Origin: Longilinea sp035560795
Lineage (GTDB): Bacteria; Chloroflexota; Anaerolineae; Anaerolineales; Anaerolineaceae
Assembly: GCA_035560795.1 (NCBI GenBank)
Contig: DATMYV010000038.1
Location: forward strand, 45,262 to 109,261
Reading direction: 5' to 3'
Length of the DNA: 64,000 nt
In this document: positions 27,075-35,025 of the stretch, in pieces
Position numbering within the stretch: the stretch's first letter is position 1
Layout of the letters: every line of letters begins with the position of its first letter
The notes under the pieces: model-generated
The model's database searches: none
Told to the model about the DNA's origin: nothing
The model's input: only the letters and a program-made list of their open reading frames with translations
Position numbers and translations under genes: made by a program

Positions 27075-27857
27075 TCAAGCAGCCGTGCGGCGTTTTATCC
27101 CTGCTACAACCCATGGAAGCATCGCAAACACGCCTACCATGCCTGGCCCACTCAAGCCAATCAGAAAATCGCTCAGGATGGTACTTGTTCCCATGGTTGC
27201 ATAGGCAATCGTCGTCCAACCGGTGGGCAGCCAGGCTTGATCTTTTCCAGGCAACCAACGCCGCACGATCAGGTAGAGGCCCAAGGCGGTAAAGGTGGTC
27301 AACCACCAACCCCAGAAATTTTGTACCGGGATGCCAAAATACGCACCAGGCTGCTCCCACACCCAGTGTCCGGCTGCCACCATGATCGGATCCATTGCCA
27401 AATCCCAGGCTGTCATGGCAACAGCACCCAGAGCTGCGGTTAGCACGTCATGCCAGAACCCTGCTGAAACGAATTGCGACACCAGATCATTGGCTATGCG
27501 AAAAGACGGATAGATCATCATAAACCAGGCGACTGGAAGGATAACAGGCACCAGGTTCAGGAATTTAACGCCAAGTTGGTCCGTATAATGATAGGGACCA
27601 TAAACGATACCGGTGGCCACACCCACACTTTCAAAGGCCAGACCGGTGGCAACAACAATTACCAACAAGGTCAACCCCCGCCGCCAACCGAAAGAACTGC
27701 CTGCGTGCAGGACTGCAAATGAAAAAGTAACCAGCGTAGTCAAGGGCGTCATCAGGGATGGCGGCCGGCCGGCAACAACGATGAATCCCACAGAAATGAT
27801 GTTCAGTAGAATAGTCAAACCAAGCAATAATAGGATCGCCTTGCGTAAGGTGATCAT
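27075..27857 (-). CDS. Carotenoid biosynthesis membrane protein (CruF-like)
   Basis: 260 residues from the ATG at 27857, which overlaps the PIG-L stop by four bases (ATGA). Seven or so membrane helices fill almost the whole length. The pattern ESVGVATGIVYGPYHYTD, VPVILPVAWFMMIYPSF and TAWDLAMDPIMVAAGHWVW matches the carotenoid 1,2-hydratase family that includes CruF and bisanhydrobacterioruberin hydratase. It would add water across a terminal carotenoid double bond. No other carotenoid gene is in the window. The PIG-L gene upstream is translated from the same message. Confidence 0.82.
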   Translation of the reverse strand: MITLRKAILLLLGLTILLNIISVGFIVVAGRPPSLMTPLTTLVTFSFAVLHAGSSFGWRRGLTLLVIVVATGLAFESVGVATGIVYGPYHYTDQLGVKFLNLVPVILPVAWFMMIYPSFRIANDLVSQFVSAGFWHDVLTAALGAVAMTAWDLAMDPIMVAAGHWVWEQPGAYFGIPVQNFWGWWLTTFTALGLYLIVRRWLPGKDQAWLPTGWTTIAYATMGTSTILSDFLIGLSGPGMVGVFAMLPWVVAGIKRRTAA

Positions 27858-28756
27858 AGGTCCACCTTGACGGCCGGTAGGTTCTTCAATCCTTCGAACA
27901 AATCCTTCTCCATATGACCGTTTAGCGGGACCGGTTCTGCCCGCATATAGGTTTCGCGCGAGGCTAACCAGCGTCGAAGTATTCCAAAAATGCCGCTGAC
28001 CATCCCCTGGCCTCCCTGGCTGGCATGGCAAGCTGAAGCATCATCGCGGATGGCAGCCACTTGATGGTAGTCGACCACCGCATGGGTCGGAAAACTTACC
28101 TTGGCAATCGATTCCAGATCAATGTCTTTATTGTGACCAAATTTCGTGGGATCCCGGCCTGCCAGCCGCATCAAGCGTACCATCAATCGAAGCAAGGTAC
28201 GCGGCATGGTTTGAAAATAGAGCTTCTCAGCCTTGAACGGTGCCAATCCGCGCTTGTCCGAGAAGCCTGGTTCCGCAGCCAGTTGAAACGCCCTGACGGT
28301 GGCATTGTGAATGGCAATATGATCCGGATGGCGGTAGCCGCCAATCGGGTCAAATGTCACTACCACCTGCGGACGCAGCAAACGGATGAAACCCGCAACA
28401 TCCTGGGCCACTTGTTCCATCGGTTGGGCAAATAAGGCTCTGGGATGCTGATTATCCGGCGAACCTGGCATGCCCGAATCACGGTAATCAAGGAAATATA
28501 CACCGCTAAGTCCTAATTTCCCGGCAGCACAACGCAGTTCCGTTTCACGCCGCGCGGCCACCGACTCATATCCTTGCATATATTTCTCGTCCACATCGCC
28601 CACTTCGCCGCGGGTGGCACAAACCAGAAACACCTGTACTCCACGGCGCGCATATAATGCCAGAGTGCCACCCATTCCAAATGTCTCATCATCTGGATGC
28701 GCCAGGACAGCCAATAACGTCGGTTGTGATAATTGATCAGATTCTTCATTAATCAT
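27854..28756 (-). CDS. PIG-L/LmbE family deacetylase
   Basis: 300 residues with the zinc-binding AHPDDE motif at residues 19-24 and the later His-containing RHPDHIAIHN. The family removes acetyl groups from N-acetylglucosamine-type sugars in lipid anchors, thiols such as mycothiol and bacillithiol, and antibiotics. The rest of the Rossmann-like fold is clear (VFLVCATRGEVGDV, VVVTFDPIGGYRHPDH). It lies 25 bases after a MoeB-rhodanese gene and overlaps the CruF-like gene. The substrate is unknown. Confidence 0.88.
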   Translation of the reverse strand: MINEESDQLSQPTLLAVLAHPDDETFGMGGTLALYARRGVQVFLVCATRGEVGDVDEKYMQGYESVAARRETELRCAAGKLGLSGVYFLDYRDSGMPGSPDNQHPRALFAQPMEQVAQDVAGFIRLLRPQVVVTFDPIGGYRHPDHIAIHNATVRAFQLAAEPGFSDKRGLAPFKAEKLYFQTMPRTLLRLMVRLMRLAGRDPTKFGHNKDIDLESIAKVSFPTHAVVDYHQVAAIRDDASACHASQGGQGMVSGIFGILRRWLASRETYMRAEPVPLNGHMEKDLFEGLKNLPAVKVDL

Positions 28757-28780
28757 TTTTCTCTCACCTGTAATGCAGAT

Positions 28781-29935
28781 TTAATATCGTTTTATCGATG
28801 GATTGACCTGTTCAGCCCAGGCGTTGATGCCGCCTTTTAGATTATGCAGATGCGTAAATCCCTGGCTTGCCAATAGCCGCAAAGCCCGCACCGACCGCAC
28901 GCCGGTTCGGCAAAAAAGCACATACTCATTGGCCGGGTCGAGCTCATTGAATCGCTGGGGCAGCTGCGTCAACGGCATTAGCAATGCACCAGGCAACGAG
29001 GAAATCTGCAGCTCCACCGGGTCACGCACATCCACCAATTGAATGGCTTCGTTGTTCTTCAGGCGGCGCAGCACCTCGAGCGGCTCGATATCCCACCCAT
29101 CTCCAGCCAGGTTGGCATGTTCGTCGCGTGTTGGCACCCCGCAAAACTCCTCATAATCGATCAGGTTGGTGATTTCGGGTTGTTCTCCGCATACCCTGCA
29201 TTTCGGGTTTTTTCGGAGATGGACAGTTTGTAAAGTGGTGTCCAAGGCATCATAAAGCAGCAATTTGTTAATCAGCGGCTCGCCGATTTCAAGGATCAGT
29301 TTGAGTACTTCCGTTGCTTGAATAGTACCCACAGTCCCAGGCAAAACGCCGAACACGCCGCCTTCGGCGCAGGAAGGCACCATGCCAGGCGGTGGAGGTT
29401 CCGGGAAAAGACAACGGTAACAAGCCCCTTTGCGTGCGTCGAACACGCTCACCTGCCCTTCGAAACGGAAGATAGATCCATAGATATACGGTTTACCTGT
29501 CAACACAGCCAGGTCATTCAATAGATACCGTGTCGGAAAATTGTCGCTACCATCCACCAGAAAGCCGTAATCGGCTGCAATCCGCCAGGCATTTTCAGCG
29601 GAAAAAACTTCGTTGTAAATATCCACCTGTATATACGGATTAAGATCAGCCAATCGTTGACGGGCAGACTCGACCTTTAACCGACCGACCCGACTGGTCC
29701 CGTGAATAACCTGGCGCTGCAAGTTTGAGGAATCCACCACATCATAATCCACCAACCCGAAATGCCCGACGCCTGCCGCGGCCAGGTACAGCGCCACCGG
29801 CGAGCCCAGGCCGCCCGTACCCACAATCAGAACGGAAGCAGCTTTTAGTTTACGCTGTCCTTCCAGGCCAACCTCAGGAATCAATAAATGACGCGAATAG
29901 CGTAATATTTCATCTTGAGATAATTCAGGCAGCAT
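28781..29935 (-). CDS. moeB: MoeB/ThiF-type adenylyltransferase fused to rhodanese
   Basis: 384 residues. The N-terminal E1-like domain has the nucleotide motif GTGGLGS (39-45), the RxxxQ-type NLQRQVIHG, a structural zinc site of Cys172/Cys175 with Cys246/Cys249, and Cys189 in the adenylation/transfer region. The C-terminal rhodanese domain begins near residue 285 and carries the active Cys342 in FCRTGVRS. The fused form activates the C terminus of a small ubiquitin-like sulfur carrier and supplies sulfur for molybdopterin, thiamine or thiolation of tRNA. No ThiS/MoaD-like carrier gene is adjacent. It starts the leftward three-gene unit. Confidence 0.9.
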   Translation of the reverse strand: MLPELSQDEILRYSRHLLIPEVGLEGQRKLKAASVLIVGTGGLGSPVALYLAAAGVGHFGLVDYDVVDSSNLQRQVIHGTSRVGRLKVESARQRLADLNPYIQVDIYNEVFSAENAWRIAADYGFLVDGSDNFPTRYLLNDLAVLTGKPYIYGSIFRFEGQVSVFDARKGACYRCLFPEPPPPGMVPSCAEGGVFGVLPGTVGTIQATEVLKLILEIGEPLINKLLLYDALDTTLQTVHLRKNPKCRVCGEQPEITNLIDYEEFCGVPTRDEHANLAGDGWDIEPLEVLRRLKNNEAIQLVDVRDPVELQISSLPGALLMPLTQLPQRFNELDPANEYVLFCRTGVRSVRALRLLASQGFTHLHNLKGGINAWAEQVNPSIKRY

Positions 29936-30020
29936 GATCCCTCCAGCGATGCGCTTTCTCTATCAGCCCATCATACCAAAAAATGGTGCGCGTATGCAAA
30001 CCTGGCAGATTCCTTGGTGA

Positions 30021-30034
30021 TACAATATGGCATA
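30021..30034 (+). promoter_or_regulatory. -10 element directly before the DHH-CBS-nucleotidyltransferase gene
   Basis: TACAAT at 30021-30026 lies seven bases before the ATG at 30034, and no Shine-Dalgarno sequence is present. It suggests a leaderless transcript. The -35 position has no clear match. Confidence 0.4.
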
Positions 30035-32700
30035 TGCAGATCATTCTGACCCATGAACAAGCTGATTTTGATGCGATCGGTTCATTGCTTGGCGCAGCAC
30101 TGCTAAATGAGAATGATTATGCCGTTCAGCCTCGGCGTATGAACCGCAACGTCCGTGCTTTTTTCAATATCTACAGTTCGGAGTTGCCATTTATCGACTC
30201 GCGCGACCTGCCGGTCGAGGCGATTGATGCCATTACTCTGGTTGATACGCAAAGCATGGTCACATTGAAAGGTGTCAGCAACCAGACTAAGGTTCACGTC
30301 ATCGACCATCATACTGTCCGTCCTGATTTTCCTGCAGATTGGACAATCCACACCGATCGGGTTGGCTCCTGCACAACCCTATTTGTCGAAGATTTACGCG
30401 ATCACGACGGTGCGCTGAGCAGCCTCCATGCCACTTTGCTTGCATTGGGTATCTATGAAGATACAGGGTCATTAACCTATGCCAACACCACCCCCCGCGA
30501 TGTCCGCGCGGCTGCTTTCCTTCTAGAGCAAGGTGCCAGCCTGCGCATATTGGGCGAGTATTTAAATGGACCTCTGTCTCTTGACCAGCGCGCGTTATAC
30601 GATCTGATGGTCGCCTCAACCGAAACGCACCATATCCATGGACAATACATCGCCATCGCTGCAGCCGAGGCTGCCGAAATGACTGAGGAAATATCCAGCG
30701 TTGCCCATAAAGTCCGCGATCTGCTCGATCCGGATGCTCTTTTTATGCTGGTCAGCACTTCCGAAGGTGTACGAATGGTTGCCCGTTCCACCACAGATCA
30801 GATTGACGTTTCGGCTATCGCAGCGCAATTTGGCGGACGCGGACACGAACGTGCAGCGGCTGCCCTGATCCGGCCAAAATCAGAGGGTCATGAAAGTCTG
30901 ACTCCATTGGAATGCGTAAAACGTGATCTCTTAGGCCTGTTGCCGCGTTTCGTACGCCCTTCCATTACCGTTGGTCAAATCATGTCACGCCGCCCAATGT
31001 TGATTTCCCCGGAGACCTCCGCACAAGATGCCGCTGGGCTGATGCAACGTTACGGCTATGAGGGCTATCCGGTCGTCAGTGAAGGCGGGCACGTCATTGG
31101 TTTATTGACCAGGCGTTCTGTTGACCGTGCCATATCCCATCATTTAAACCTGACTGCTGCCAGTTTAATGGAAGCGGGTGAGGTAACCGTTCAACCTCAC
31201 GACCCATTGGAGCAATTGCAACGTGTCATGGCCGAAACCGGCTGGGGACAGGTTCCTGTTGTCGATCCTGCATCCAACAATGTCATTGGCATCGTCACAC
31301 GCACGGACTTATTAAAAACTCTGGGGACTGGCGGAGAGAAATTACCTGGCAAACAAAATTTATCGGAACGCCTGGAAGCTGCTCTTCCTAAATCACGTTT
31401 GGCATTCTTGAAGCTGATCGCTGCGTTATCCTTTGAAATGCGCATGCCCATTTATATCGTAGGCGGTTTCGTACGCGATTTGATCCTTGATCGTCCCAGC
31501 ATCGATTTCGATGTCGTAGTTGAAGGAAACGCGATCATCCTTGCCAAAGAGTTGGAAAAACGCTTTGGCGGCCATCTGGTAACCCATAATCGTTTTGGTA
31601 CAGCCAAATGGATGATTGCAGATATCCGCCAGGAGCTGGTCCGGCATTTGCCGGACGATGGTGATTACAAATCAAGCAATCTGCCTGAAAACCTGGACCT
31701 TATTAGCGCCCGCACCGAATTCTATGAATTCCCCACTGCATTGCCCACCGTGGAGCGCAGCAGCATCAAGCTCGATTTGCACCGCCGTGATTTTACGATT
31801 AACACTCTGGCGTTGCGCCTGGACGGCCGCCATTATGGTGAGCTGTACGACTACTGGGGAGGTTTGAACGATCTCCATCATGGCTCGGTTCGTGTGTTAC
31901 ATTCGCTTTCCTTTGTTGATGATCCTACGCGCATGCTGCGGGCAGTTCGTTTTGAACAGCGATTTCAATTCCATATCGAGGAACGTACGCTGGAGTTGAT
32001 TGCTGAAGCAACCGACCTGATCCGCCAGGTATCTGCGGACCGCCTGCGTCACGAATTCGATTTGATATTGTCCGAAGAAAAGGCTACCGCCATGCTTACC
32101 CGGTTGGATGAGTTAGGCCTGTTACGTGCCATCCACCCGGAGCTACGCTGGCAAACAAATTGGGGAGAACGGCTTGAAACAGTCCTCTTTAATCCTCAGC
32201 CAGCTGAATGGAAACTGCCAGATAACGTCGGAAACACGCCTGCACGCTGCTTCCTGGCTTATTTGATCTGGCTAATGCAATTTTCGGCTGAAACGGCTCT
32301 GGCGGTCGCTCATCGGTTGCATTTTTCGCGTGTTTTTGTTCAATCCGTAAACACGATATTTCATTTAAAACAATCAATGGCCAAATGGACCTCCTTAACA
32401 CCCAGCCAGGTTACCGAAGAACTGGAAGGCATTTCTCCAATAACTTTGTATTCGCTCCGAATCGGCGGCGTGTCTCAAGATATTGAAATTTTGCTGGATC
32501 ATTACATCCTTCGTTGGAGAAAGATTCATCCGCTTACCAGCGGTGAAGACTTGAACCGGCTGGGATTGCTGCCTGGACCTGCCTACCGGCAAATTCTTGC
32601 TCAATTGCGCAGCGCCTGGCTGGACGGCGACATTTCCTCAGCCGAAAGCGAACGACGATTTCTGTCATCTATACTCAAGGAGAAACAAGATCCAGTATGA
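30034..32700 (+). CDS. DHH phosphoesterase-CBS-tRNA nucleotidyltransferase fusion
   Basis: 888 residues from the ATG at 30034. Order of domains: DHH phosphoesterase (HEQADFDAIGSLLGA and VIDHHTV; about 1-180), DHHA1 with GGRGHERAAAALI (about 270), two CBS domains (about 320-430, with GYPVVSEGGHVIGLL), and a class II CCA-adding/poly(A) polymerase-type module (IYIVGGFVRDLILDR and DFDVVVEG, with the metal Asp pair, RRDFTINTLA, RFEQRF). This long form is known from Aquifex, Deinococcus and cyanobacteria, where it may be only an A-adding enzyme working with a separate CC-adding partner. It acts on tRNA 3' ends. The DHH part might cleave a signalling nucleotide or short RNA. It overlaps the GNAT gene by four bases. 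Confidence 0.9.
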   Translation: MQIILTHEQADFDAIGSLLGAALLNENDYAVQPRRMNRNVRAFFNIYSSELPFIDSRDLPVEAIDAITLVDTQSMVTLKGVSNQTKVHVIDHHTVRPDFPADWTIHTDRVGSCTTLFVEDLRDHDGALSSLHATLLALGIYEDTGSLTYANTTPRDVRAAAFLLEQGASLRILGEYLNGPLSLDQRALYDLMVASTETHHIHGQYIAIAAAEAAEMTEEISSVAHKVRDLLDPDALFMLVSTSEGVRMVARSTTDQIDVSAIAAQFGGRGHERAAAALIRPKSEGHESLTPLECVKRDLLGLLPRFVRPSITVGQIMSRRPMLISPETSAQDAAGLMQRYGYEGYPVVSEGGHVIGLLTRRSVDRAISHHLNLTAASLMEAGEVTVQPHDPLEQLQRVMAETGWGQVPVVDPASNNVIGIVTRTDLLKTLGTGGEKLPGKQNLSERLEAALPKSRLAFLKLIAALSFEMRMPIYIVGGFVRDLILDRPSIDFDVVVEGNAIILAKELEKRFGGHLVTHNRFGTAKWMIADIRQELVRHLPDDGDYKSSNLPENLDLISARTEFYEFPTALPTVERSSIKLDLHRRDFTINTLALRLDGRHYGELYDYWGGLNDLHHGSVRVLHSLSFVDDPTRMLRAVRFEQRFQFHIEERTLELIAEATDLIRQVSADRLRHEFDLILSEEKATAMLTRLDELGLLRAIHPELRWQTNWGERLETVLFNPQPAEWKLPDNVGNTPARCFLAYLIWLMQFSAETALAVAHRLHFSRVFVQSVNTIFHLKQSMAKWTSLTPSQVTEELEGISPITLYSLRIGGVSQDIEILLDHYILRWRKIHPLTSGEDLNRLGLLPGPAYRQILAQLRSAWLDGDISSAESERRFLSSILKEKQDPV

Positions 32701-33257
32701 CCAGCCAGGTATCTGATTCCTTACGCACCGGCCTCCTGGCGGTGCGGGAAAATTGGTTGTCGCAGGTAATCATCCGCCCACTCGAAGAGCGGGATCTTCC
32801 AGCCCTGGAATGGGATGGCGAATATACTCACTTTCGCAGGTTATTCCTGGATTCATTTTCCCGGCAAAAAAGCGGTTTCTCAGTCCTCTGGGTCGCTGAG
32901 TTGCCGGGTTGTGGCATCATCGGTCAGGTTTTTGTTCAACTCATTTGTGACCGCCCTGAGCTGGCTGATGGCTTGAACCGGGCATATCTCTACTCGTTTC
33001 GTGTCAAAGCGCCCTATCGCAGCGTTGGTTTAGGCGCGAAACTGTTGGCGGTGGTGGAGAAGGACCTGGAGAAACGCCAATTTCACCGCATGACGCTCAA
33101 TGTTGCAAAAACAAACCAACGAGCCCGCCAGATGTATGAACACCACGGGTTTCGAGTAATTGCCCATGAAGCCGGATGTTGGTCCTATATCGACCATGAG
33201 GGCAACCGCCGACAGGTCAATGAACCAGCTTGGCGAATGGAAAAGCGGATACCTTAA
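32697..33257 (+). CDS. GNAT-family N-acetyltransferase
   Basis: 186 residues. The acetyl-CoA binding motif A is visible as FRVKAPYRSVGLGAKLL, followed by helix and ARQMYEHHGFRVIAHE. The start ATGA overlaps the stop of the large nucleotidyltransferase fusion, so the two are translationally coupled. The amine substrate is unknown. The end of the gene overlaps by a few bases the end of the convergent lipoprotein gene. Confidence 0.85.
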   Translation: MTSQVSDSLRTGLLAVRENWLSQVIIRPLEERDLPALEWDGEYTHFRRLFLDSFSRQKSGFSVLWVAELPGCGIIGQVFVQLICDRPELADGLNRAYLYSFRVKAPYRSVGLGAKLLAVVEKDLEKRQFHRMTLNVAKTNQRARQMYEHHGFRVIAHEAGCWSYIDHEGNRRQVNEPAWRMEKRIP

Positions 33258-33850
33258 GGCATGAGAGCCTGATATAACGCTACCCCACGCTTGCCTTCAT
33301 CCAATGGTTGAAATGCTTGCGGCCTTTGCAATCGCAGGGTCAATTTTTCATCGCCGGCAGAAAACTCGTAAGTAATATAAGCCGAAGAACTCATCGGACC
33401 CGGCAAGGATTCTGGGGAAACTTGCTCGAGAATGGGCAATGTTTTTTCGAGCCAGGTACCTAGCGTCTCGGGGTCTAGATCGGATACGGGAATCCCAAGG
33501 TACAGATCAGTTTGCATTGGCAGAAAACGTTGAACGCTCATGTCTGGATTCAGACAGTTTTCGCCAAAAGCCTCGGCCCGAAGGATGACCTCGAATAAAC
33601 CAACCTCGTCAAATAAGTTTTGGATATGTTGGCTCACCTCCGGCAGTGGCTGGCGAGCCCATTGGTAACCGCAAGGTTGGGTTGGCTCCTGAGTTCGATC
33701 GTTTGTCGATTCAACCGTTAATGTCGCCAGGGAAGACTCTGTTGATAAAGAAACAGGAATAGTCGCCCCAGTCTGAGTGGTTGATGTAGGCGATGGCAAA
33801 CAGGCTGCAAGTAAAAGAATGATCAGTCCAAACCAAAACTTCCTAATCAT
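33254..33850 (-). CDS. Lipoprotein of unknown function
   Basis: 198 residues with a lipoprotein signal peptide ending in LLAAC with Cys17. A Thr/Ser-rich linker follows and the mature part holds two further Cys residues (Cys in TQPCGYQWA and GENCLNPD) that could form a disulfide. I recognise no known fold; the pattern of predicted strands and helices near residues 90-190 is consistent with a small globular domain. It overlaps the upstream methyltransferase by four bases and is the last gene of a unit that begins with the thioredoxin-like selenoprotein candidate. Confidence 0.65.
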   Translation of the reverse strand: MIRKFWFGLIILLLAACLPSPTSTTQTGATIPVSLSTESSLATLTVESTNDRTQEPTQPCGYQWARQPLPEVSQHIQNLFDEVGLFEVILRAEAFGENCLNPDMSVQRFLPMQTDLYLGIPVSDLDPETLGTWLEKTLPILEQVSPESLPGPMSSSAYITYEFSAGDEKLTLRLQRPQAFQPLDEGKRGVALYQALMP

Positions 33851-34410
33851 TTTTCAAATCGCAACCAGACAGCTGGCCTCCCGCGGCTGTCATTGCTGTC
33901 CAGCCGTTCACGTAAATTCAGCATGGCACAAAATCCATCGATATCCGTTTCATCGATACCTGCGCGTCCATCTAGCTCCAAACAATGTGCATAAATCAGA
34001 AAGGTACCTCCCGTTGCCAGCCAGCGGAAAAGATTGGCACGGTAATATGGGCGGCGGTTTTTGGACATGCCATGGAAACAACCCATATCCAGGATCAGGT
34101 TAAATTGTCCTTGTATCCGCTTCATCGTTGTTACATCCCCTGCCGTCACGAAACCGGTGACTCCCTTTTCCTTCAACCGCTGACGCGCAATTTGTACCGC
34201 CCGCCAGGCATAATCAATGCCCGTCACCTGCCAACCGTAGGACGCCAGCGTCAGCAGGTTAGTTCCCGTTCCGCAACCGAGGTCCAATGCTTTGCCAGGA
34301 GGATGCGATTCAATGAATTGATACAATTCCGGCGGCGTTACACCCGTATCCCAAGGAGGCTGCCTGAAATACGCAAGGTTAAACCACAGCCACCGAAGTT
34401 TATTGAACAA
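33847..34410 (-). CDS. Class I SAM-dependent methyltransferase
   Basis: 187 residues. The SAM-binding motif is KALDLGCGTGTN (about 40-51), followed by the acidic GIDYAW loop and FNLILDMGCFHGM. The start codon is TTG at 34410, directly after the TGA of the upstream gene; no ATG is available nearby and the ribosome site is poor (GGA about ten bases before), so translation probably depends on reading through the upstream gene. The substrate is unknown. It resembles TehB/UbiE-like small methyltransferases in layout. Confidence 0.85.
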   Translation of the reverse strand: MFNKLRWLWFNLAYFRQPPWDTGVTPPELYQFIESHPPGKALDLGCGTGTNLLTLASYGWQVTGIDYAWRAVQIARQRLKEKGVTGFVTAGDVTTMKRIQGQFNLILDMGCFHGMSKNRRPYYRANLFRWLATGGTFLIYAHCLELDGRAGIDETDIDGFCAMLNLRERLDSNDSRGRPAVWLRFEK

Positions 34411-34899
34411 TCAGGGATCCAAATTCTGGCTAAGCCGCTGCAGGTCCAAATCTCCCACACTGCGCCAAAGCTCATGGCCTTCTGCGTCAAAGAAGATGAA
34501 TGTCGGGGTAAATTCAAACCCGAATTCCCTTAAGATGGCCCTTTCGGCCGGATCGGTAACATCCACATGGACTACTGATAATCTTCCTTTATATTTCGTT
34601 TCGATCCCATCCACGATGGGTTTCAGGCTTACGCAGGCCAGTCAATAAGGCGACTGAAACTCGATGAGCAGCGGCACCCCCTGGCCAATTTGCGCTTGCA
34701 ATTGTTTAGCACTAATTGTAGGCGATTTTTTTGGGCTAAAAACCAACCACCCTAACCCGATAACCGCTGCCAATAAGAGCAAAATTCCAATCTCCCGCCG
34801 GTGCAGGCCGTGACTGCGCTTGATCAAAAGGATCCCTGCTGCCAAAAGGAGAAAGGATCCCGCTAATAAAAAGGAGAATTGATTCGCTAATTGGAGCAT
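34411..34899 (-). CDS. Membrane-anchored thioredoxin-like protein, probable selenoprotein (UxxC, in-frame TGA at 34642-34644)
   Basis: 162 residues if the in-frame TGA at 34642-34644 is read as selenocysteine. Start at ATG 34899 with AGGA eight bases upstream. Two membrane helices (about 8-26 and 36-54) flank a basic loop (KRSHGLHRRE), which by the positive-inside rule puts the C-terminal domain outside the cytoplasm. The thioredoxin domain follows: LLIEFQSPY, then the TGA as residue 86, then LAC with Cys89, aligning with the FWAEWCGPC region of E. coli thioredoxin so that the TGA stands for the first redox Cys. The cis-proline is Pro132 in FTPTFIFF, 46 residues later (44 in E. coli). Without recoding the gene would be cut into a 111-residue and a 67-residue piece. 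A hairpin 21 bases after the TGA fits a SECIS. A pseudogene is the main alternative. Confidence 0.75.
34606..34620 (-). promoter_or_regulatory. Candidate bacterial SECIS hairpin
   Basis: On the minus strand CCCATC (34620-34615) pairs with GATGGG (34611-34606) around a GTG loop, giving a perfect six-base-pair stem. The stem starts 21 bases and the loop 27 bases after the TGA at 34642-34644. The bacterial SECIS pattern calls for a G in the first two loop positions and a loop roughly 16-37 bases after the UGA, and both hold. Confidence 0.6.
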
Positions 34900-34921
34900 G
34901 ACATTAGTCCTGATTATTCTC

Positions 34922-34950
34922 ATAGTAGAGGAGAAAGGGCAAAATGTCAA
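34922..34950 (-). promoter_or_regulatory. Promoter of the thioredoxin-like gene
   Basis: On the minus strand TTGACA (34950-34945), a 17-base spacer and TACTAT (34927-34922). It predicts a start near 34915, 16 bases before the ATG at 34899. It is back to back with the EF-G promoter. Confidence 0.85.
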
Positions 34951-34958
34951 AACTTTCT

Positions 34959-34987
34959 TTGACAAGAACCCAATCATCCTTTAGAAT
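34959..34987 (+). promoter_or_regulatory. Promoter of the EF-G-like gene
   Basis: TTGACA (34959-34964), a 17-base spacer and TAGAAT (34982-34987) on the plus strand. The start site would be near 34994, about 30 bases before the ATG at 35026. Confidence 0.85.
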
Positions 34988-35025
34988 TGGAAATTAAGCT
35001 AAAGTCCACAAGAAGGGTTGCTTTC

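Noticed and set aside
34642..34977. 111-residue membrane protein ending at 34642 as a separate gene, with a 67-residue fragment after it
   Set aside because: Both are in one frame, only the TGA separates them, and together they give a full thioredoxin fold; the second part has no start site of its own.
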